DNA of 64,000 bases from Cordilura impudica (GCA_963682025.1 OY821518.1:34849059-34913058), one strand, 5' to 3'; positions 23,272 to 35,561 are shown, counted from the first letter of the stretch. Notes: generated by a model from the letters alone, not told the origin. A program made the numbers and translations.

Positions 23272-26200
23272 ATACCAGGATATACTGTTTACAAAATTAC
23301 CCACCCTGATGGTGAGGCTCATGGAGGAACTGGTGTCTTAATTAGGTCTCGTGTACGGAATTATGTCCGAGAAGAATATTCGCAAAACTACTTGCAGGTA
23401 ACTGCCGTATGCATTGTTTTTCATAGTAGCAATATCTCCTTATCAGCTGCCTATTGCCTTTTAAATACTAGGGCTTCCGTCTCATAAGCCCACGAGGAAT
23501 GCAACTCTATAATGTCTTGTTGCAACAAAGGGACCTCGACTTTATCTCACCAGGACAACCTACACACTGGCCTACAAATTTAAAGAAAACGCCATATCTC
23601 ATAGATTTTTGTATAACGAAGCACATTAGGAGATATCTAATATCGTCGGAGTCAAGATCAGATCACTCCTCCGTCAACTCCCCTGTCGTATTCTGTCTTA
23701 GAGAGGATCCCATTTATAATTCTCACGACTATAAACTAACCTCACCAGAGACAAATTGGTTAAAGTTTCGCAAATACATATCCAGTCACATAGACACCCT
23801 AGTTAATGAAGGGTGCACTGGCATTGACTTTAAATTGCACATTGTTTAATTCAACTACTTATAGTTTAGTCCTTAATTGCCGACACATGATAAGCAACAG
23901 CCAAATAGAAGAATTAGTGTCAACTAGGAGATGCCTTAGAAGAGAATGGCAAGCCGATCGATCCCCTGCAGAAAAGTTTAGACTCAATCTATGTGTAAAA
24001 AGACTAAGAGAAGCGCTGAGACAAATCGAAACAAGAAAACTAGACACCTTTCTCCTGGCTGTTCTAAACATCATTCTGTATTGAAAGCAACAACAAATTT
24101 TAAACCGCAAATTGTACATGAATACCCACATAGGTTTCTAGTGGTAACTGGGCACGTAGTGACAAACAGAAAGCTGAAACGTTTGCTGAGCATTCAAGTC
24201 TTATTTTGGAACCAAATCCAAGCACCAATGGCTATCAAGTTCCCGTACATACTGAAAGAAGTAAAGCCACAATAAACCCAATCACGCTCACTTCCAATGA
24301 GCTATGTAATGTTACCAAGAATGATCTAATTTGCCCAAAAATGATTAAGAAACTACATATGACAGCAATAGAACATCTTATAAAAACAACAAAAATGCTA
24401 CAACAACAAAATGCTACAGAATGGCTACTTTCCAAACTCTTGGAAAACGTCACATATTATTATGATCCACAAACCTAGTAAAGACAAAACACTTCCTGCT
24501 ATAAGTCTTCTTCCGTGTCTATCTAAACTATTCGAAAAATTGCTTTTGACAAAAATTATGCCATAGCTCACTTTCCTAAAGAACATGGCGCAATTGAATA
24601 GCTAAATCGCATAATGGATCGGATAAGTAGAATATTTGAAGATAGGAATTTTTGTTCGGCTATCTGCTTAGACGTTGTCCAAGTATTCGATAAAGTATGG
24701 CTCGAGGGTCTCCACCAAATTGCCACAAGAATCTGGAATCATATCTAACCAACAAAAATTTTTTAGTAAAGTACAAAATTCATACAACCGATTACTTTAA
24801 AATCAAAGCAGGTGTTCCTCAGGGAAGCGTCCTAGGTCATATTCTGTATATAGTTATACCCTATACCACTATGTGGTTTGGGTGTAATGACTTTGTGCTG
24901 CTGTTTGTAACTACCAAAAATATTTGACCTAGACCCATCTTTTATTATACCGATCGACTCAGAATCACTCTCTGAGTCGATTTAGCGATGTCCGTCCGTC
25001 TGTGTGTCCATGTAAACCTTGTAATCAAAATACAGGTCGCAAATATGAATATATTTTGATGCAGTATGGTATGTAAGCTTTTATTGGCCATAGGACGCAC
25101 GCTATTGAAATTGGTGAAATTCGGTCCATTTTCAGACCTATCCCCATACAAATGACCCCAATGAAATCGACATAAATGCCATAAGATCCAAATTATCATA
25201 TAGATCTCAGTCAAATTGGGTTTTTATGTCTTTATTATATCTATTAATCAGTAGTCCAAAAATAATCCCTATAGGACAATTCTTATTCATAGGCCCCATA
25301 TAGAACTGCTTCCCGATCTTCACTTATATCTATTAAAACAATAAAAATATTACACAGATTTTTTCCGAATTTAGTTTGTATAAAATTTTTCAAAATATAA
25401 GTGACTTTACCAAATATTGTCAGGATCGGTCCATTTTTCGACCTAGTCCCCATATAAAAATAGCACCCGATATGAACTTTTTTATATCTTCAGCCGAAAA
25501 ATAAATAACAATGTCACTCAAATTTGGTTTATACTTCTTTTCTATATCCAATTAGTTAGACCGAAGAGATAGGGTCTCTAAACCATGGTATAGGATATCG
25601 TATAGTTGGTCTAGACCGACTATAATTATATTACTTGTTTTTACATGTGATATACCTACGAACCAGGGACTAACCACGTCAATTTGTGCAGATGATACAG
25701 CCATTCTCAGCATTCACAATAACTCTAGAATTAAATCAATGTTATTAAATGAACACCTAAGCGAGTCGAGATGGGTCTATCTACCTGGAGAATCAAGAGA
25801 AATGAACAGAAGTGCAAACATGTAACATTCAGCCTAAGGCCCGAAATCCGTTGTGCTACCTTGGCATTCATTTGGATCGGTGAATCACATGGCGCAAACA
25901 CATTAAAGCTAAGAAAACACAAATAAAATTAAAGACTTTTAGCCTACATTGGCCAATAAACCAACAATCGAAACTGACATTTGAATATAGAGTCCTGTTG
26001 TATAACAGTGTAATAAAGCCAATATTAGCATATGCTGTCCATCTTTGGGAAAACGCATCTAAAACCAACATCGATGTTATACGGATGTCCCAATCGAGGA
26101 TATTGCGAATAATAACAGGAGCTGCTTTGTACATAAGGAGCGAAATTTTACACAAAAACTTGAATATTTCTTTAGTGAAAGATGAAATCCCCCGTCTGCA

Positions 26201-26336
26201 ATCGAATTATAAAATGAAATTGGAAACTCACCTGAATCCACTCGCAAGAAACCTGAAAAACACTGCAGGCATAACACGTCTTCGTCGAAACGACCTGCCT
26301 ACGATACCGTTGATTTTTGGGAATACCGTTTATTAA
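23272..26336 (+). pseudogene. LINE-D endonuclease/reverse transcriptase remnant
   Basis: From 23272 the reading is YTVYKITHPDGEAHGGTGVL (endonuclease). It is followed by MQLYNVLLQQRDLDFISPGQ, then PTHWPTNLKKTPYLIDFCIT and SSESRSDHSSV (23499-23849), the C-terminal part of the endonuclease with a conserved SDH. The linker continues in shifted frames (23806-24478). Reverse transcriptase appears as KAGVPQGSVLGHILYI (to about 24850) and, beyond the inserted GTCY element, DIPTNQGLTTSICADDTAIL from about 25651, where ADD is the catalytic box. The C-terminal domain is best seen at 25998-26336 (YNSVIKPILAYAVHLWENAS and following). Frameshifts and stops throughout make it non-functional. The order and motifs match the Jockey clade. 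Confidence 0.82.
24850..25634 (+). mobile_element. GTCY element, copy H4, inside LINE-D RT
   Basis: Starts GTTATACCCTATACCACTATG and ends in the 24-bp palindrome at 25601-25624 (TATAGTTGGTCT plus AGACCGACTATA, one mismatch), then ATTATATTACTTG. Cutting it out reconnects the reverse transcriptase between GSVLGHILYI and DIPTNQG. About 785 bp, with only a short GTCCGTCCGTCTG run. No clear target duplication was seen. Confidence 0.85.
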
Positions 26337-26475
26337 TGACAGTTTATTTATTATTTATCTTTTTCTCTTTTTTATCTTTTTTATTTAAGGTCATAATATT
26401 TAGTTTTTAAGATTTGTATACTTACTGTTAGGCTCACCACGGAGTAGATCTAATAAATAACAGAAGCTTAAAAAA

Positions 26476-28126
26476 GGAAAATTTTTAGTAAAATTACATC
26501 AAACTTAAAATAAGAGCACACTTGTATAGAAAGTGGCTGAACTTTATGAAATTGTAGTTCGCCAACAGCTCAATTATTGTCGGAATGCTTTAGAATTTTA
26601 AGGACGTAATGTCCTCGTATTTCAAATTTTAGAATGTATACATATATTGCATGTGTTCCTTGAATATTATTTGTAAATGGATGTCAAACTTGGTTGGAGT
26701 GCATTTTTTCGTTACATATTTGTATGGAAACTGGCTGATCTTTTTCGAATAGCAATTCGCCAACAGCACAATTATTACCGAAAGTCTTTGAAATTTTAAT
26801 AATGTAATGTTCTCTTATTTTTAACTTTAGAATGTATAAATTTGTGCAATGTGTGCCTTAAGTATTTTTTGTAAATCGGCTGACTGATATTTTTCGAATA
26901 GTAGGTTGCCAATACAACAATATTAGTCTGGCTTAAAAACTTAAATGAGTCATATAAGGATATAGTCGGTAACAATTGTTAAAAAAAACATTATTTTTTT
27001 TAATATTTGTTTTTTTTTTTAATATTTGTAATCTGTTAATATGAGGGATTAATATATGTATTAATTTTTACCATTTTTTTGAAAAATATCTTTTAAGGTG
27101 ATGTCAACTTCCATGGATTGAATGTTTTCCTACATTTGTATGGAAAGTGGTCGAGCTTTTTCGAGTAGTAGTTCGTGTTTAAAAGAAATACTCTCCTTAC
27201 ATTTTTAAGTTTAAAAATATAACTTTTGGCTAAGTCAGTATGAAAAATTTTCTGCCAAATTATCTGAAATATGAAATAAGTGCAAATTTTCACACTTTTG
27301 TAGGGAAAGAATCTGATATTTTTCGAGTACTAGTTTGTCCGAGCCACAATTTTAACTAGATTACTTTGAAGTTTGGTGCACGTACTGTTACTTTAAAAAG
27401 CATAAATTTGTGTCGTGTGTACTTTAAATATTATTTTTTAAATCGATGTCAAACTTGCATGAAGTGAATTTCTTCATATATTTGTAAGGAAATTATTATT
27501 ATATTTATCGGAATGCTTTGAAATTTTAAGAAGAGTATCTCGATATATCTGCAACTACAAATAGTAAAAATTTTTCGCAAGTCGTAGTGGAAACTATTTT
27601 TAAGTTACATCAAACTTGAAATAAGAGAAAATTTTTACACATTTGCATAGAAAGTGGCTGAACTTTTTCGAGTAGTTGCGTCCAGAACACAATTTTAATC
27701 GGAATGGCTTAATTTTTTATAGGAGTCATTCGTGAATAAGGTCAATTACGGGCAGTGAAAAAAAATTTTTGTTTTTTAGTTTCTTTTTTCTGTCGAGTAG
27801 TAGTTCCTCCATGCTTTATTTTTTGGCGGAATGCTTTGAAACTGGAAGTATTCTTTTTATATACACAGCTTTAATGAATATAATTTTTTGTTAAGTCATT
27901 GTGGAAAATTTTCTGGAAAATATCATCAAACTTCAAATTAGAGCATATATTCAAACATTTTTATAAAAGTGGACAATATCAGTGGAGTAGTGCTATACTG
28001 GCGCCACAATTTTGGTTGGAATGGTTTACAAGTTTTATGAGTATTCTATGAATACAGTCAATTACAGACAAGGAAAAAACTAAAAAAAAAATTCATGCTT
28101 ATTTTTTATATTTTTTTTACACTTTT
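26476..28126. repeat. Diverged ~160-200-bp satellite, left block
   Basis: The phrase 'ATGGAAAGTGGCTGAnCTTTTTCGAGTAGTAGTTCGCC' recurs in variants near 26530, 26728, 27138, 27300, 27650 and 27965. Each is followed by GGAATGCTTTGAAATTTTAAG and TGTAATGTCCTC-type words and preceded by GATGTCAAACTTG. Spacing is roughly 160-200 bp with deletions. The same unit continues at 32213-32720 and 47875-48255. Confidence 0.82.
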
Positions 28127-28319
28127 GAGTCATGCTTAAGCTCTTAAAAAAACAATTCGCATATTGAAAAACAAAAAAAAAAAACAAAATTGTACATAAA
28201 TAGTTCTTTAAAACAACAACTTAAAGCACACAACATTAAACGTACAAGACCAGGTGAAGATGTAAACGCACTATGCGTAAACACAATTATTAAAAACAAA
28301 ACCCAATAACAACAACGCA

Positions 28320-29385
28320 ATGAATGTGAATCGTTCATTTTATTTTTCTACGTTACAGACCATTGATGATGACAAAATAGAAGATGAAATAATAGTCGAA
28401 AAAACAAAAAAAGTTATAGTACTCCCCATAACAATATTAAAATGCAAAATTGAGGAAATTCATGAAATCTGCAAAAAATACAATATTTCAGATTATGCAA
28501 TCAGAAAAATTTCAATTGGTTTAAAATTTTTCTGTAAAACCAAAAGTGATTTTAATCCGGTTTGCAATGTGCTTACTAACATATTTGAATTTTTCACCTA
28601 TGCAACCAAAAACGAAAAACCTTACAAAGCCCTTATTTTTGGGCTCGATAAATGTGACCCTATGATCATTAAAAAAATCTTACTAATATGGGTTTAAAAT
28701 GTTTGGATGTAAAGCTCATTATAAAAAATAGTAATTATAATGTATAATATGTTATATGTATGTATATGTCGTTTACTTTGAATGCCAGTCAATTACAATA
28801 AGGGAACTTAGACAACACTTCTCCGTAATCGATTATGTCAAGGTTAGATGGGAGTTTCAACAGGCCAATAAATCTAAAATTACCCAATGCTTCAACTGCC
28901 AGATGTTCGGTTATGGATACAGCAGATGTAAGGTGAAAACTTTTTGCGCAAATTGTGCAGGTCAACACATAACTTCCGACTGCAGGGAATCTGTTGTTAA
29001 ATGCGCAAATTGCAACGGTCCCCACAAGTCGATTTCCGATGAGTGCCTAAGTAAGGCAAACTATATTCAAATAAGACAACGCACACAACCAATACGTCGT
29101 CGTGTTGCTCCTAAAAATACTGGTGCTGCTACATACGCCAACTACAACATTAATTATCCAAACACCCAGCACCAAAGTGTACCAAATACATCTGGAGTCT
29201 GGCAAACAGGAAATCCCAATAATGTCAACAACAACATCAACAATAATATTAACAACAACAACTTGTTCACAATGCAGGAAATAAAGAGTCTAACTCTGGA
29301 GCTTATCACAAATCTGCGAAATTGTAAAAGCAAAGCGAACCAATTTGAGGTGATTACTAGCCTCGCCTGTAAATTCCTTTCATAA
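28320..29385 (+). pseudogene. LINE-A ORF1: Gag-like zinc-knuckle protein
   Basis: Starts ATG at 28320 (125-aa frame to 28697), then shifts frame and continues to 29385. The first part holds the gag fold leading to KPYKALIFGLDKCDPMIIKK. The second part has VVYFECQSITIRELRQHF and three CCHC-like knuckles (CFNCQMFGYGYSRC, CANCAGQHITSDC, CANCNGPHKSISDEC) at 28888-29046, then an Asn-rich tail. Such proteins bind the LINE RNA and form the ribonucleoprotein. The frame break near 28700-28750 inactivates it. The stop overlaps the ORF2 start (ATG at 29385), an arrangement usual for Jockey elements. Confidence 0.85.
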
Positions 29386-31977
29386 TGGACCATGGCATAA
29401 ATATTATAACTTGGAATGCAAGAGGCATTCGCAACAAAAGCCAAGAATTATTCCAATTCTTAATTGCCAACAACGTACATAGTTACTTAATATCGGAAAC
29501 GTGGCTTAAACTAAACATTTCTATAAGACATAGAGAATTTTTTATATATAGAAACGACAGAAAACGTACTACTTCCAAAATGTAAATTACTTCCAATTGT
29601 TAATAGTAACATTATTGAAGATTTCGGTATACAACTGTTTACTAACAATGATATTGTAAATATTTATTCATGATATTTTTCGGGAGGATAAGCGAGTCCA
29701 GATGGTAATAAAAAACTTCTTTTTGCTTGGGATATACGTAAACTTAGTAGTAGCCAAATATACATACTTGGAGGGGACTTTAATAGCAGGCATCAGAATT
29801 GGGGATGCATCAGGGCAAATTGTTGGGGAAATATATTGTATGAAAAGTTAGAGTCATATGGCTTTAATATGATATATCCTAGTGATCATACTTACGTTTC
29901 TGCTAGTATCAATAGACAAGGTTCTGTGCTTGACTTATTTCTTACCAATGTAACTGATACTATAACTACAGCAGTCGTAATAACTGACCTAAGTTCAGAT
30001 CATTTACCAGTCAAAATAAAGCTAACTCGTAGTATTAATAATTTACCATTATTGAAGTTTGATTTTAGTAAAGCAAATTGGAATGCCTTTTCAAGATACC
30101 TTGATAGACATTTAAACTTACCAAACACAAGAGATATCATACTTGAGGAACATATTGGTACTTTATTAGAAAATTTCAAAACTGTTATTAATGAGGCTAT
30201 TAATGCCAGTGTACCAAGGAAGTTACATTCGCTTTCAAGAAAATCATTACCTTTTTATTTAAAATCCTTGATACTACAAAGAGACAGTCTAAGAAGAAAC
30301 TGGCAACGCTTTAGAGATTGTAATGATTTCTACGACATGAAAATGCTTAATAAAATTATTTGCTAGGAAATGGATAAATCTAAAAACAAATCGTGGGATC
30401 ACCTTCTTTCTGCGTTGGATAAAGGCTCTTCAGCTTTTTGGAAGCTAACGAAAATTTTAAGAAAAAAATGTAATAACATTCCAATTTTGAAAGACAATAC
30501 ATCATGCTATACAAATAACTCCGAAAAATGCGAAATCCTTGCACAAACTTTTGCTTTAAACCATTCGATTGCTTCCAATCTTGGTGATCCAGCAACAAAT
30601 TCTCTGGTAAGCGACACCCTTCGAGCGTTTCAATTATCAACCCCAAACTCTACATCCCATCTTTCAATAAATACCTCACATATATCTCGCATTATACAGA
30701 ACCTGAAAACCAGAAAGTCACCAGGAGATGATGGTATTAATAACAGCTGTTTAAAAGCTCTTCCTAAAAAGGGAATAAAGTACTTAACTACCGTAATAAA
30801 TCAATGTTTAATTCTCTGTTATTTTCCACAAGAGTTTAAAAAGTCTAAGATCATTCCAATTAAAAAACCTAACAAACCACAAGATATGCCTTCTTCATAC
30901 CGACCTATTAGCCTACTATCTTCCATTAGCAAAATACTTGAGAAAGTTGTTAAAGAAAAAGTGACAAATTTTATTGAAGCGAACAATATCATACCTTCAT
31001 ATCACTTTGGTTTTCGAAATCAACACACTACAATTCAACCGTTAGTGCGAATAAGAAATTTAGTGAATTCTAATTTCTACAATCAAAAATCCGGTGGAAT
31101 GGTATTACTGGACGTTAAAGCGGCTTTCGATTCTGTATGGCATGATGGGCTTATATATAAAATGATTAACTTACAATTCCCTTTTTATATAATTAAAATA
31201 ATTCAGTCCTTTCTGTCTTTCCGTACTTTTAAAGTACACATTGGTTCCTATTGTTCGGAAAGTTTTAATGTTCCAGCTGGTTGCCCACAGGGGCAATACT
31301 ATACAATTTATATATCTATGATATCCCTCAACTCGAGTATTGCACCATGTCAATTTTTGCTGATGATACAGCTATACTTTGCTCTGAAACTTTAGCTGTG
31401 GATGTTATAACCAACATTCAAAGAGCCTTAGTTGAAATTTCCTCATATTTTAATAGATGGAAAATAATGCTGAATAATGACAAAACGCAAGCCATATATT
31501 TCACTAGGAAACGAAAAGCTTGTTACATTCCACAGACAAATATCAACATAAATAATGCCTTAATTCAATGGGAACAGAAAGTTAAATATTTAGGAGTAAT
31601 ATTAGATCCTAAAATGAAATTTAAGGACCATATACCATATATTGTAAATAAAATTAATATATTGATACGAATACTCTATCCTTTTATAAACCGGAATTCA
31701 AGGCTAAACATAAACAACAAAAAACTCATATTTAAGTCAATTTTTCAGGCGGTTATGTTTTATGCAGCCAAAATGCCATATAAATAAAATACAAATTTCC
31801 CAAAACAAATTGCTTAAGTTTATCTATAACCTTCCAAGGTATTTTTCTACCCGCCAACTCCATGCTCTTGCAGATATAGAGTTAGTGGAAAGCAAAATTA
31901 ATAGACTTTCCCGTAGCTTTTATTGCCGTTGTTTAAATTCTGAATATGCCCATATTAATGAACTAGCTTCAGCTTAG
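29385..31977 (+). pseudogene. LINE-A ORF2: endonuclease/reverse transcriptase
   Basis: The endonuclease begins at 29385 (NIITWNARGIRNKSQEL, SETWLK), is out of frame from 29585 to 29836, and resumes with GGDFNSRHQNWGC and NRQGSVLDLFLTN. A stop at 30364-30366 separates MKMLNKIIC from the in-frame continuation (LSALDKGSSAFWKLTKIL). Reverse transcriptase motifs are KSPGDDGINNSCLKAL, YRPISLLSSISKILE, VLLDVKAAFDSVWHDGL and PAGCPQG. After a frameshift near 31285 come SIFADDTAILC and VKYLGVILDPKMKFKDHI. A last shift near 31765 gives the C-terminus ending at 31977. Copying of its own RNA at nicked target DNA is the family role; this copy is disabled. Confidence 0.88.
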
Positions 31978-32212
31978 GTAGTTAATAAGTTCTTAGTTTA
32001 AGTTTTATCATAACTTCAAATAGGTTTTTGAAGATTTTTACCTCCAATATTATTTAATTGTATATATATAAAATTCTATAAATTAACTATAATTATTAAG
32101 TAGAAAAAGATAAATTCTTGAACTCTTTGTACATAGTTATTTTAAGAAACAATGTAAATAATAGTTGATCTAAATGAATAAATTGAAATTGAAATTGAAA
32201 TTTTACACTTTT

Positions 32213-32745
32213 TGCAAAATTTCCGATCTTTTTTGGTCGTAATGCTTTGAAATTTGGAAACATATCCTCCACATATATTCAGATTAAAATACTAAGAGCT
32301 TTTCCCAAGTGTTCTTTAAAAATTTTTTGTTAATAGGCATCAAACATACACGAAGATAATATTTTCATACATTTAAGCGTAAAGTGCATGATCTTTTTCG
32401 AGTAGTAGTTAGCCCACTCCCACTTTTTATCAGAATGTTTTAATATTTCAGGAGGGTAATCTATCAGTATAAGTGACTTTAAAATATATAAAATCATTCC
32501 ATGTATTTTGGGAAAATTTTTTCTAAAATGAAGTCAAACATATATGAAGTGAATATTTTCAGACATTTGTATGGAAAGGCGTCGAACTTTTTTGAGTAGC
32601 AGTTTGCCCGCGCCAGTACAACAGTCCGACTTAAGTTAAATTTAAGGATGATATTCTCAGTACTTGTGCAATTCCAAAAAGTATACATTTGTTATACTAA
32701 ATACTTATATTTATCTTTTTACATGCTTTCAAATATGAAAATGTT
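32213..32745. repeat. ~160-200-bp satellite, right block
   Basis: Continues the array broken by LINE-A: TTTTTCGAGTAGTAGTTAGCC near 32394, TGTATGGAAAGGCGTCGAAC near 32567 and GGTCGTAATGCTTTGAAATT near 32235. About two to three units remain. Confidence 0.78.
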
Positions 32746-32751
32746 AATTGT

Positions 32752-32840
32752 TATTACTCGAGCTACAAGTTAAGCTCGAGTAGCTTATTTATTATTCGAG
32801 TAGCTCGAGCTTCGAGTAGCTCGCGTACTCGAGTTTGACC
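32752..32840. repeat. Cluster of overlapping CTCGAG/AGCTCGAG palindromes
   Basis: In about 80 bp, ACTCGAGCTAC, AAGCTCGAGTAGC, TTCGAGTAGCTCGAGC, TTCGAGTAGCTCGCG and ACTCGAGT follow one another. The block is GC-richer than its surroundings and can fold in several alternative hairpins. It starts right after the last satellite unit, whose TTTTTCGAGTAGTAG phrase contains the same CGAGTAG word. Confidence 0.7.
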
Positions 32841-34206
32841 GTAGGCTTCGATATATATAACATCAAATTAAAATAAAATTTTTTAACCTTAGGTTTTTGG
32901 TTCTATTTGTGTGTTTAATGAAAAATATTTGAATCCACGAATACTTTATGTCTTCACTGTATATATATATTGTTTTCTAAAAAAGTTTAAAACTTCAATA
33001 TAAAATTTTCTTTTTAGCTTTTTCTTATTTCACCCTCTCCCATAGTGGCTATAAAACTTGTAAAACATAAAGAAAAACCTCAGCCACAAAAACCAAAATT
33101 ATTAATCATCCGTTAAGTTTGTGGGTTCGGTAACGGTTTAGTGCTCTTGGAATTTAACCATTTAACATGAAACTCGTAGATCACAGCAATGACCCACAAA
33201 TACAACAGCTAAAAAAAGAAGCTCATAAAAAATAAATACGAAATAACGAAATGAAAGAAGAGCCGAAAAAAAGCCATTCAATTGGTAGTTTTGTTATGTG
33301 TGTTTTTGTTATTCTGTTTCGGCAACTTCTATGGGGCGTTAAGAAGAACTTGAATATTTTATGTTTTTTTGTATGTATGACTTTTTGAATATGTGAATGT
33401 GTGAACATTATTGACCGGAAACTTGCTTGTTTGGTTTGTTTTGTTTTTGTAACATTTGTGTGTGTGTGTGTATGTGTTTTTCATTTGAACAACAAATTAC
33501 ATTGTAAATAGGAGAATATTAGACAACAAAATTATGGCTATCATTCAAATGAAAATGGGCAAACAGTGGAAGTAGTAAATAATACAAAAGAAAAGTAGTA
33601 AAGGAAACATTTTAAATCGAGTCGTTATTTTAAAATCATAGTATAATTGGGTTTTTTTTCTTTTTAATTGAAATTTAAGAATTATAAATTTATTTCCTTT
33701 AAAGGAATTAAATCGAATTATTGAGAGCTCTGAAATTGGCTAAGTTTTGGTATCTTTAAAGTGTTGTTACTGAATTACTGGTAAATTGTCGTGTGTAAAT
33801 AATATTCAATAATTATGATAAAGTTAAAAACTATTTCATTATTTCAATTACTTAGTGATGAATTCAATAAGACTCCAGACAGTGGCACAATGTGAAGTTT
33901 TGACATTCTAGCTGATCAAAATTCCATATCTCGGTAATAAATAGAGGTACAGTCATACATTTTGGTACAGGTAATATATGACTAACTTCACTTCTGTTGA
34001 AGGATAACATATAAGATAACATTTTATATTATATTATAATCATTAAATTAATACACCATAATCAATTAAACAATTAAGTTTGTTACTTACGTCGGTTGGA
34101 ATTTAAAGTGACGATATGTGTAGCTTACAAAATAAAAAAGCTAGTGTTTAAAAGAAATTTTTTTTATTTTCAATTCAATTCAAAAAAATACAGAACAAAG
34201 TTTAAT
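32841..34206. other. AT-rich spacer, no gene recognised
   Basis: Contains a short (TG)n run at about 33459-33473 and low-complexity A/T tracts. Short ORFs (33223-33408) carry no recognisable motif. It lacks the repeats seen elsewhere and could be unique host DNA. Confidence 0.4.
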
Positions 34207-35020
34207 AAAAACAAGTAAGAAAATTACGGTCGGTCTAGACCGACTATACGATACCCTATACCATGCGTTTAGAGACCCTATCTCACAGGCCCAACAAACT
34301 GGATATAGAAAATAAGCATAAATCAAACTTGAGTGGGATTTTTATTAATTTTTTGGCTGCAGGTATGAAAAAGTTCATATCGGATGATATATCTATATCG
34401 GGGCTAGGTCCAAAGATGGACCGATCGTGATTATGTTTGGTAAAGTCTCTTGTATTTTGCAAAAATATATACAAACAAAATTTGAGAAGAATCAGTGCAA
34501 TATTTTTGTTTTTTGATAGATTTAGGTGAAGATCGGGAAGCAGTTCTATATGGGGCCTATGACTAAGAGTTGTCCCAAAGGGATCATTTTCGGACTACTG
34601 ATTAATGGATGTAATAAACACATACAAACTCAATTTGACTAAGATTTATATGATAATTTGGATCTTATGGCAATTTATGTTGATTTCATAGGGGTCATTT
34701 GTATGGGGGCTAGGTCTGAACATGGACCGATTCTCACTAATTTCAATAGCGTTCATCCTATTGCCGATAAAATCTTATATACCAAATTTCATCAAAATAT
34801 GTTCATATTTGCGACCTGCAGTTTGATTACAAGCTTTACATGGACACACAGACGGACGGACGGACGGACGGACGGACGGACGGACGGACATCGTTAAATC
34901 GAATCAGATAGTGATTCTGAGTCTATCGGTATAATTAAAGCTGGGTCTAGGTCAAATATTTTTGGTAGTTACAAACAGCAGCACAAAGTCATTATACCCA
35001 AACCACATAGTGGTATAATA
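34207..35020 (-). mobile_element. GTCY element, copy H5 (minus)
   Basis: Minus-strand copy: the 3-prime end lies at the left (ACAAGTAAGAAAATTA, then the near-palindrome 34225-34248), and the 5-prime end at the right (ACCACATAGTGGTATAAT). An expanded (GGAC)n run occupies 34854-34889. The right edge abuts the C-terminal end of a RAG1-like transposase remnant, so it probably inserted into or beside that element. Confidence 0.8.
34854..34889 (-). repeat. (GGAC)n microsatellite inside GTCY element
   Basis: Nine GGAC/GACG units, the complementary form of the GTCC run at 11448-11482 and at the same internal position. Confidence 0.88.
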
Positions 35021-35110
35021 TCATATATATTTCATACCATTCTTCTGCAATATATACATCCGGGTCTTGCAGCAAAAAAAAATTGTGGGTGTTCAAATTT
35101 CTTCTTTAGT
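35021..35110 (-). pseudogene. RAG1-like transposase 2, C-terminal end
   Basis: Minus-strand reading from 35110: TKEEI, stop, TPTIFFLLQDPDVYIAEEWYE. This continues the frame RKTPKTKEE that ends at 40663 on the far side of the Penelope insertion. The overlap TCTTCTTTAGT is present on both sides. It belongs to the gene remnant at 40663-42360. Confidence 0.7.
35100..35110. repeat. Target duplication of the Penelope insertion, left
   Basis: TCTTCTTTAGT, identical to 40663-40673. Joining the outer flanks at this word restores the transposase reading KTPKTKEE on the minus strand. Confidence 0.82.
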
Positions 35111-35248
35111 ATAAAAAGTGTGTTTTTGTTGTTGTGACCAATTGTTAATATTTAAGTAAGATTTAAAAAGAGGGGTTACCTTACGGGCTATTTTGGTCAA
35201 TAATCTGTTTTTATGTGTAAATAAAAATCAATTAGATATCATGTTTCT

Positions 35249-35289
35249 GCTCGACGTTTCGTTTGCTTTATTCAAACTTCCTCAGGAGC
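35249..35289 (-). ncRNA. Candidate hammerhead ribozyme, minus Penelope copy
   Basis: Minus-strand order: GCTC (stem I), CTGAGGA (core, CUGANGA), A, GTTTG, loop AATAAAG, CAAAC (stem II), GAAA (core), C, GTC (cleavage triplet), GAGC (stem I). Stem III would be only the ACGT of GAAACGTC. Minimal hammerheads with very short stem III are described for Penelope-like elements. It is the exact mirror of 40545-40585. Confidence 0.7.
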
Positions 35290-35561
35290 GTAAATTTATT
35301 ATAAAATCTGGCGACATATACAAATTAACATTATTAATAATTTCTAATTAAATATCTTAAATACTACATCACAGTTTAACTTACGATTCTTTGTTACATC
35401 GTCAGGGAATATAATTTGTAAAATTTATTTGTAAATAAAAAACTGGACATTACTACACAGAATTTTAAAAAATATAAATAAATTTAATAAATATTGACAA
35501 CACAGTACACGCAAAATCACAGGTCTAACTTAATATAGTATCACAGAACTTTAACTAATTT

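Larger units (their letters stand above)
23270..26475 (+). mobile_element. LINE-D: decayed, 5-prime-truncated Jockey-type LINE
   Basis: Coding sequence for an apurinic-type endonuclease and reverse transcriptase can be followed across many frameshifts. The 3-prime end lies after AGTAGATCTAATAAATAACAG, near an A-rich tract at about 26470. No ORF1 is visible, so the copy begins inside the endonuclease. A GTCY element (24850-25634) interrupts the reverse transcriptase. Confidence 0.8.
28127..32200 (+). mobile_element. LINE-A: full-length Jockey-type LINE with 12-bp TSD
   Basis: TTTTACACTTTT occurs at 28115-28126 and again at 32201-32212, directly flanking a 4.07-kb unit that begins GAGTCATGCTTAAGC and ends in ATTGAAATTGAAATTGAAA. 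The body holds a zinc-knuckle ORF1 and an endonuclease/reverse-transcriptase ORF2 in the Jockey order, both damaged. The flanks are the satellite on both sides, so the target is clear. Confidence 0.88.

Noticed and set aside
32752..32840. Possible CRISPR-like or att-like repeat because of regularly repeated CTCGAG
   Set aside because: There are no unique spacers of fixed length and the context is eukaryotic; it is a local palindrome cluster.
34658..34897. 79-aa ORF (MDLMAIYVDFIG...), which recurs near 12464 (minus) and 59311
   Set aside because: It recurs because it lies inside the GTCY repeat, ends in the (GGAC)n microsatellite, and breaks differently in each copy. It has no start context or domain and is not a conserved gene.
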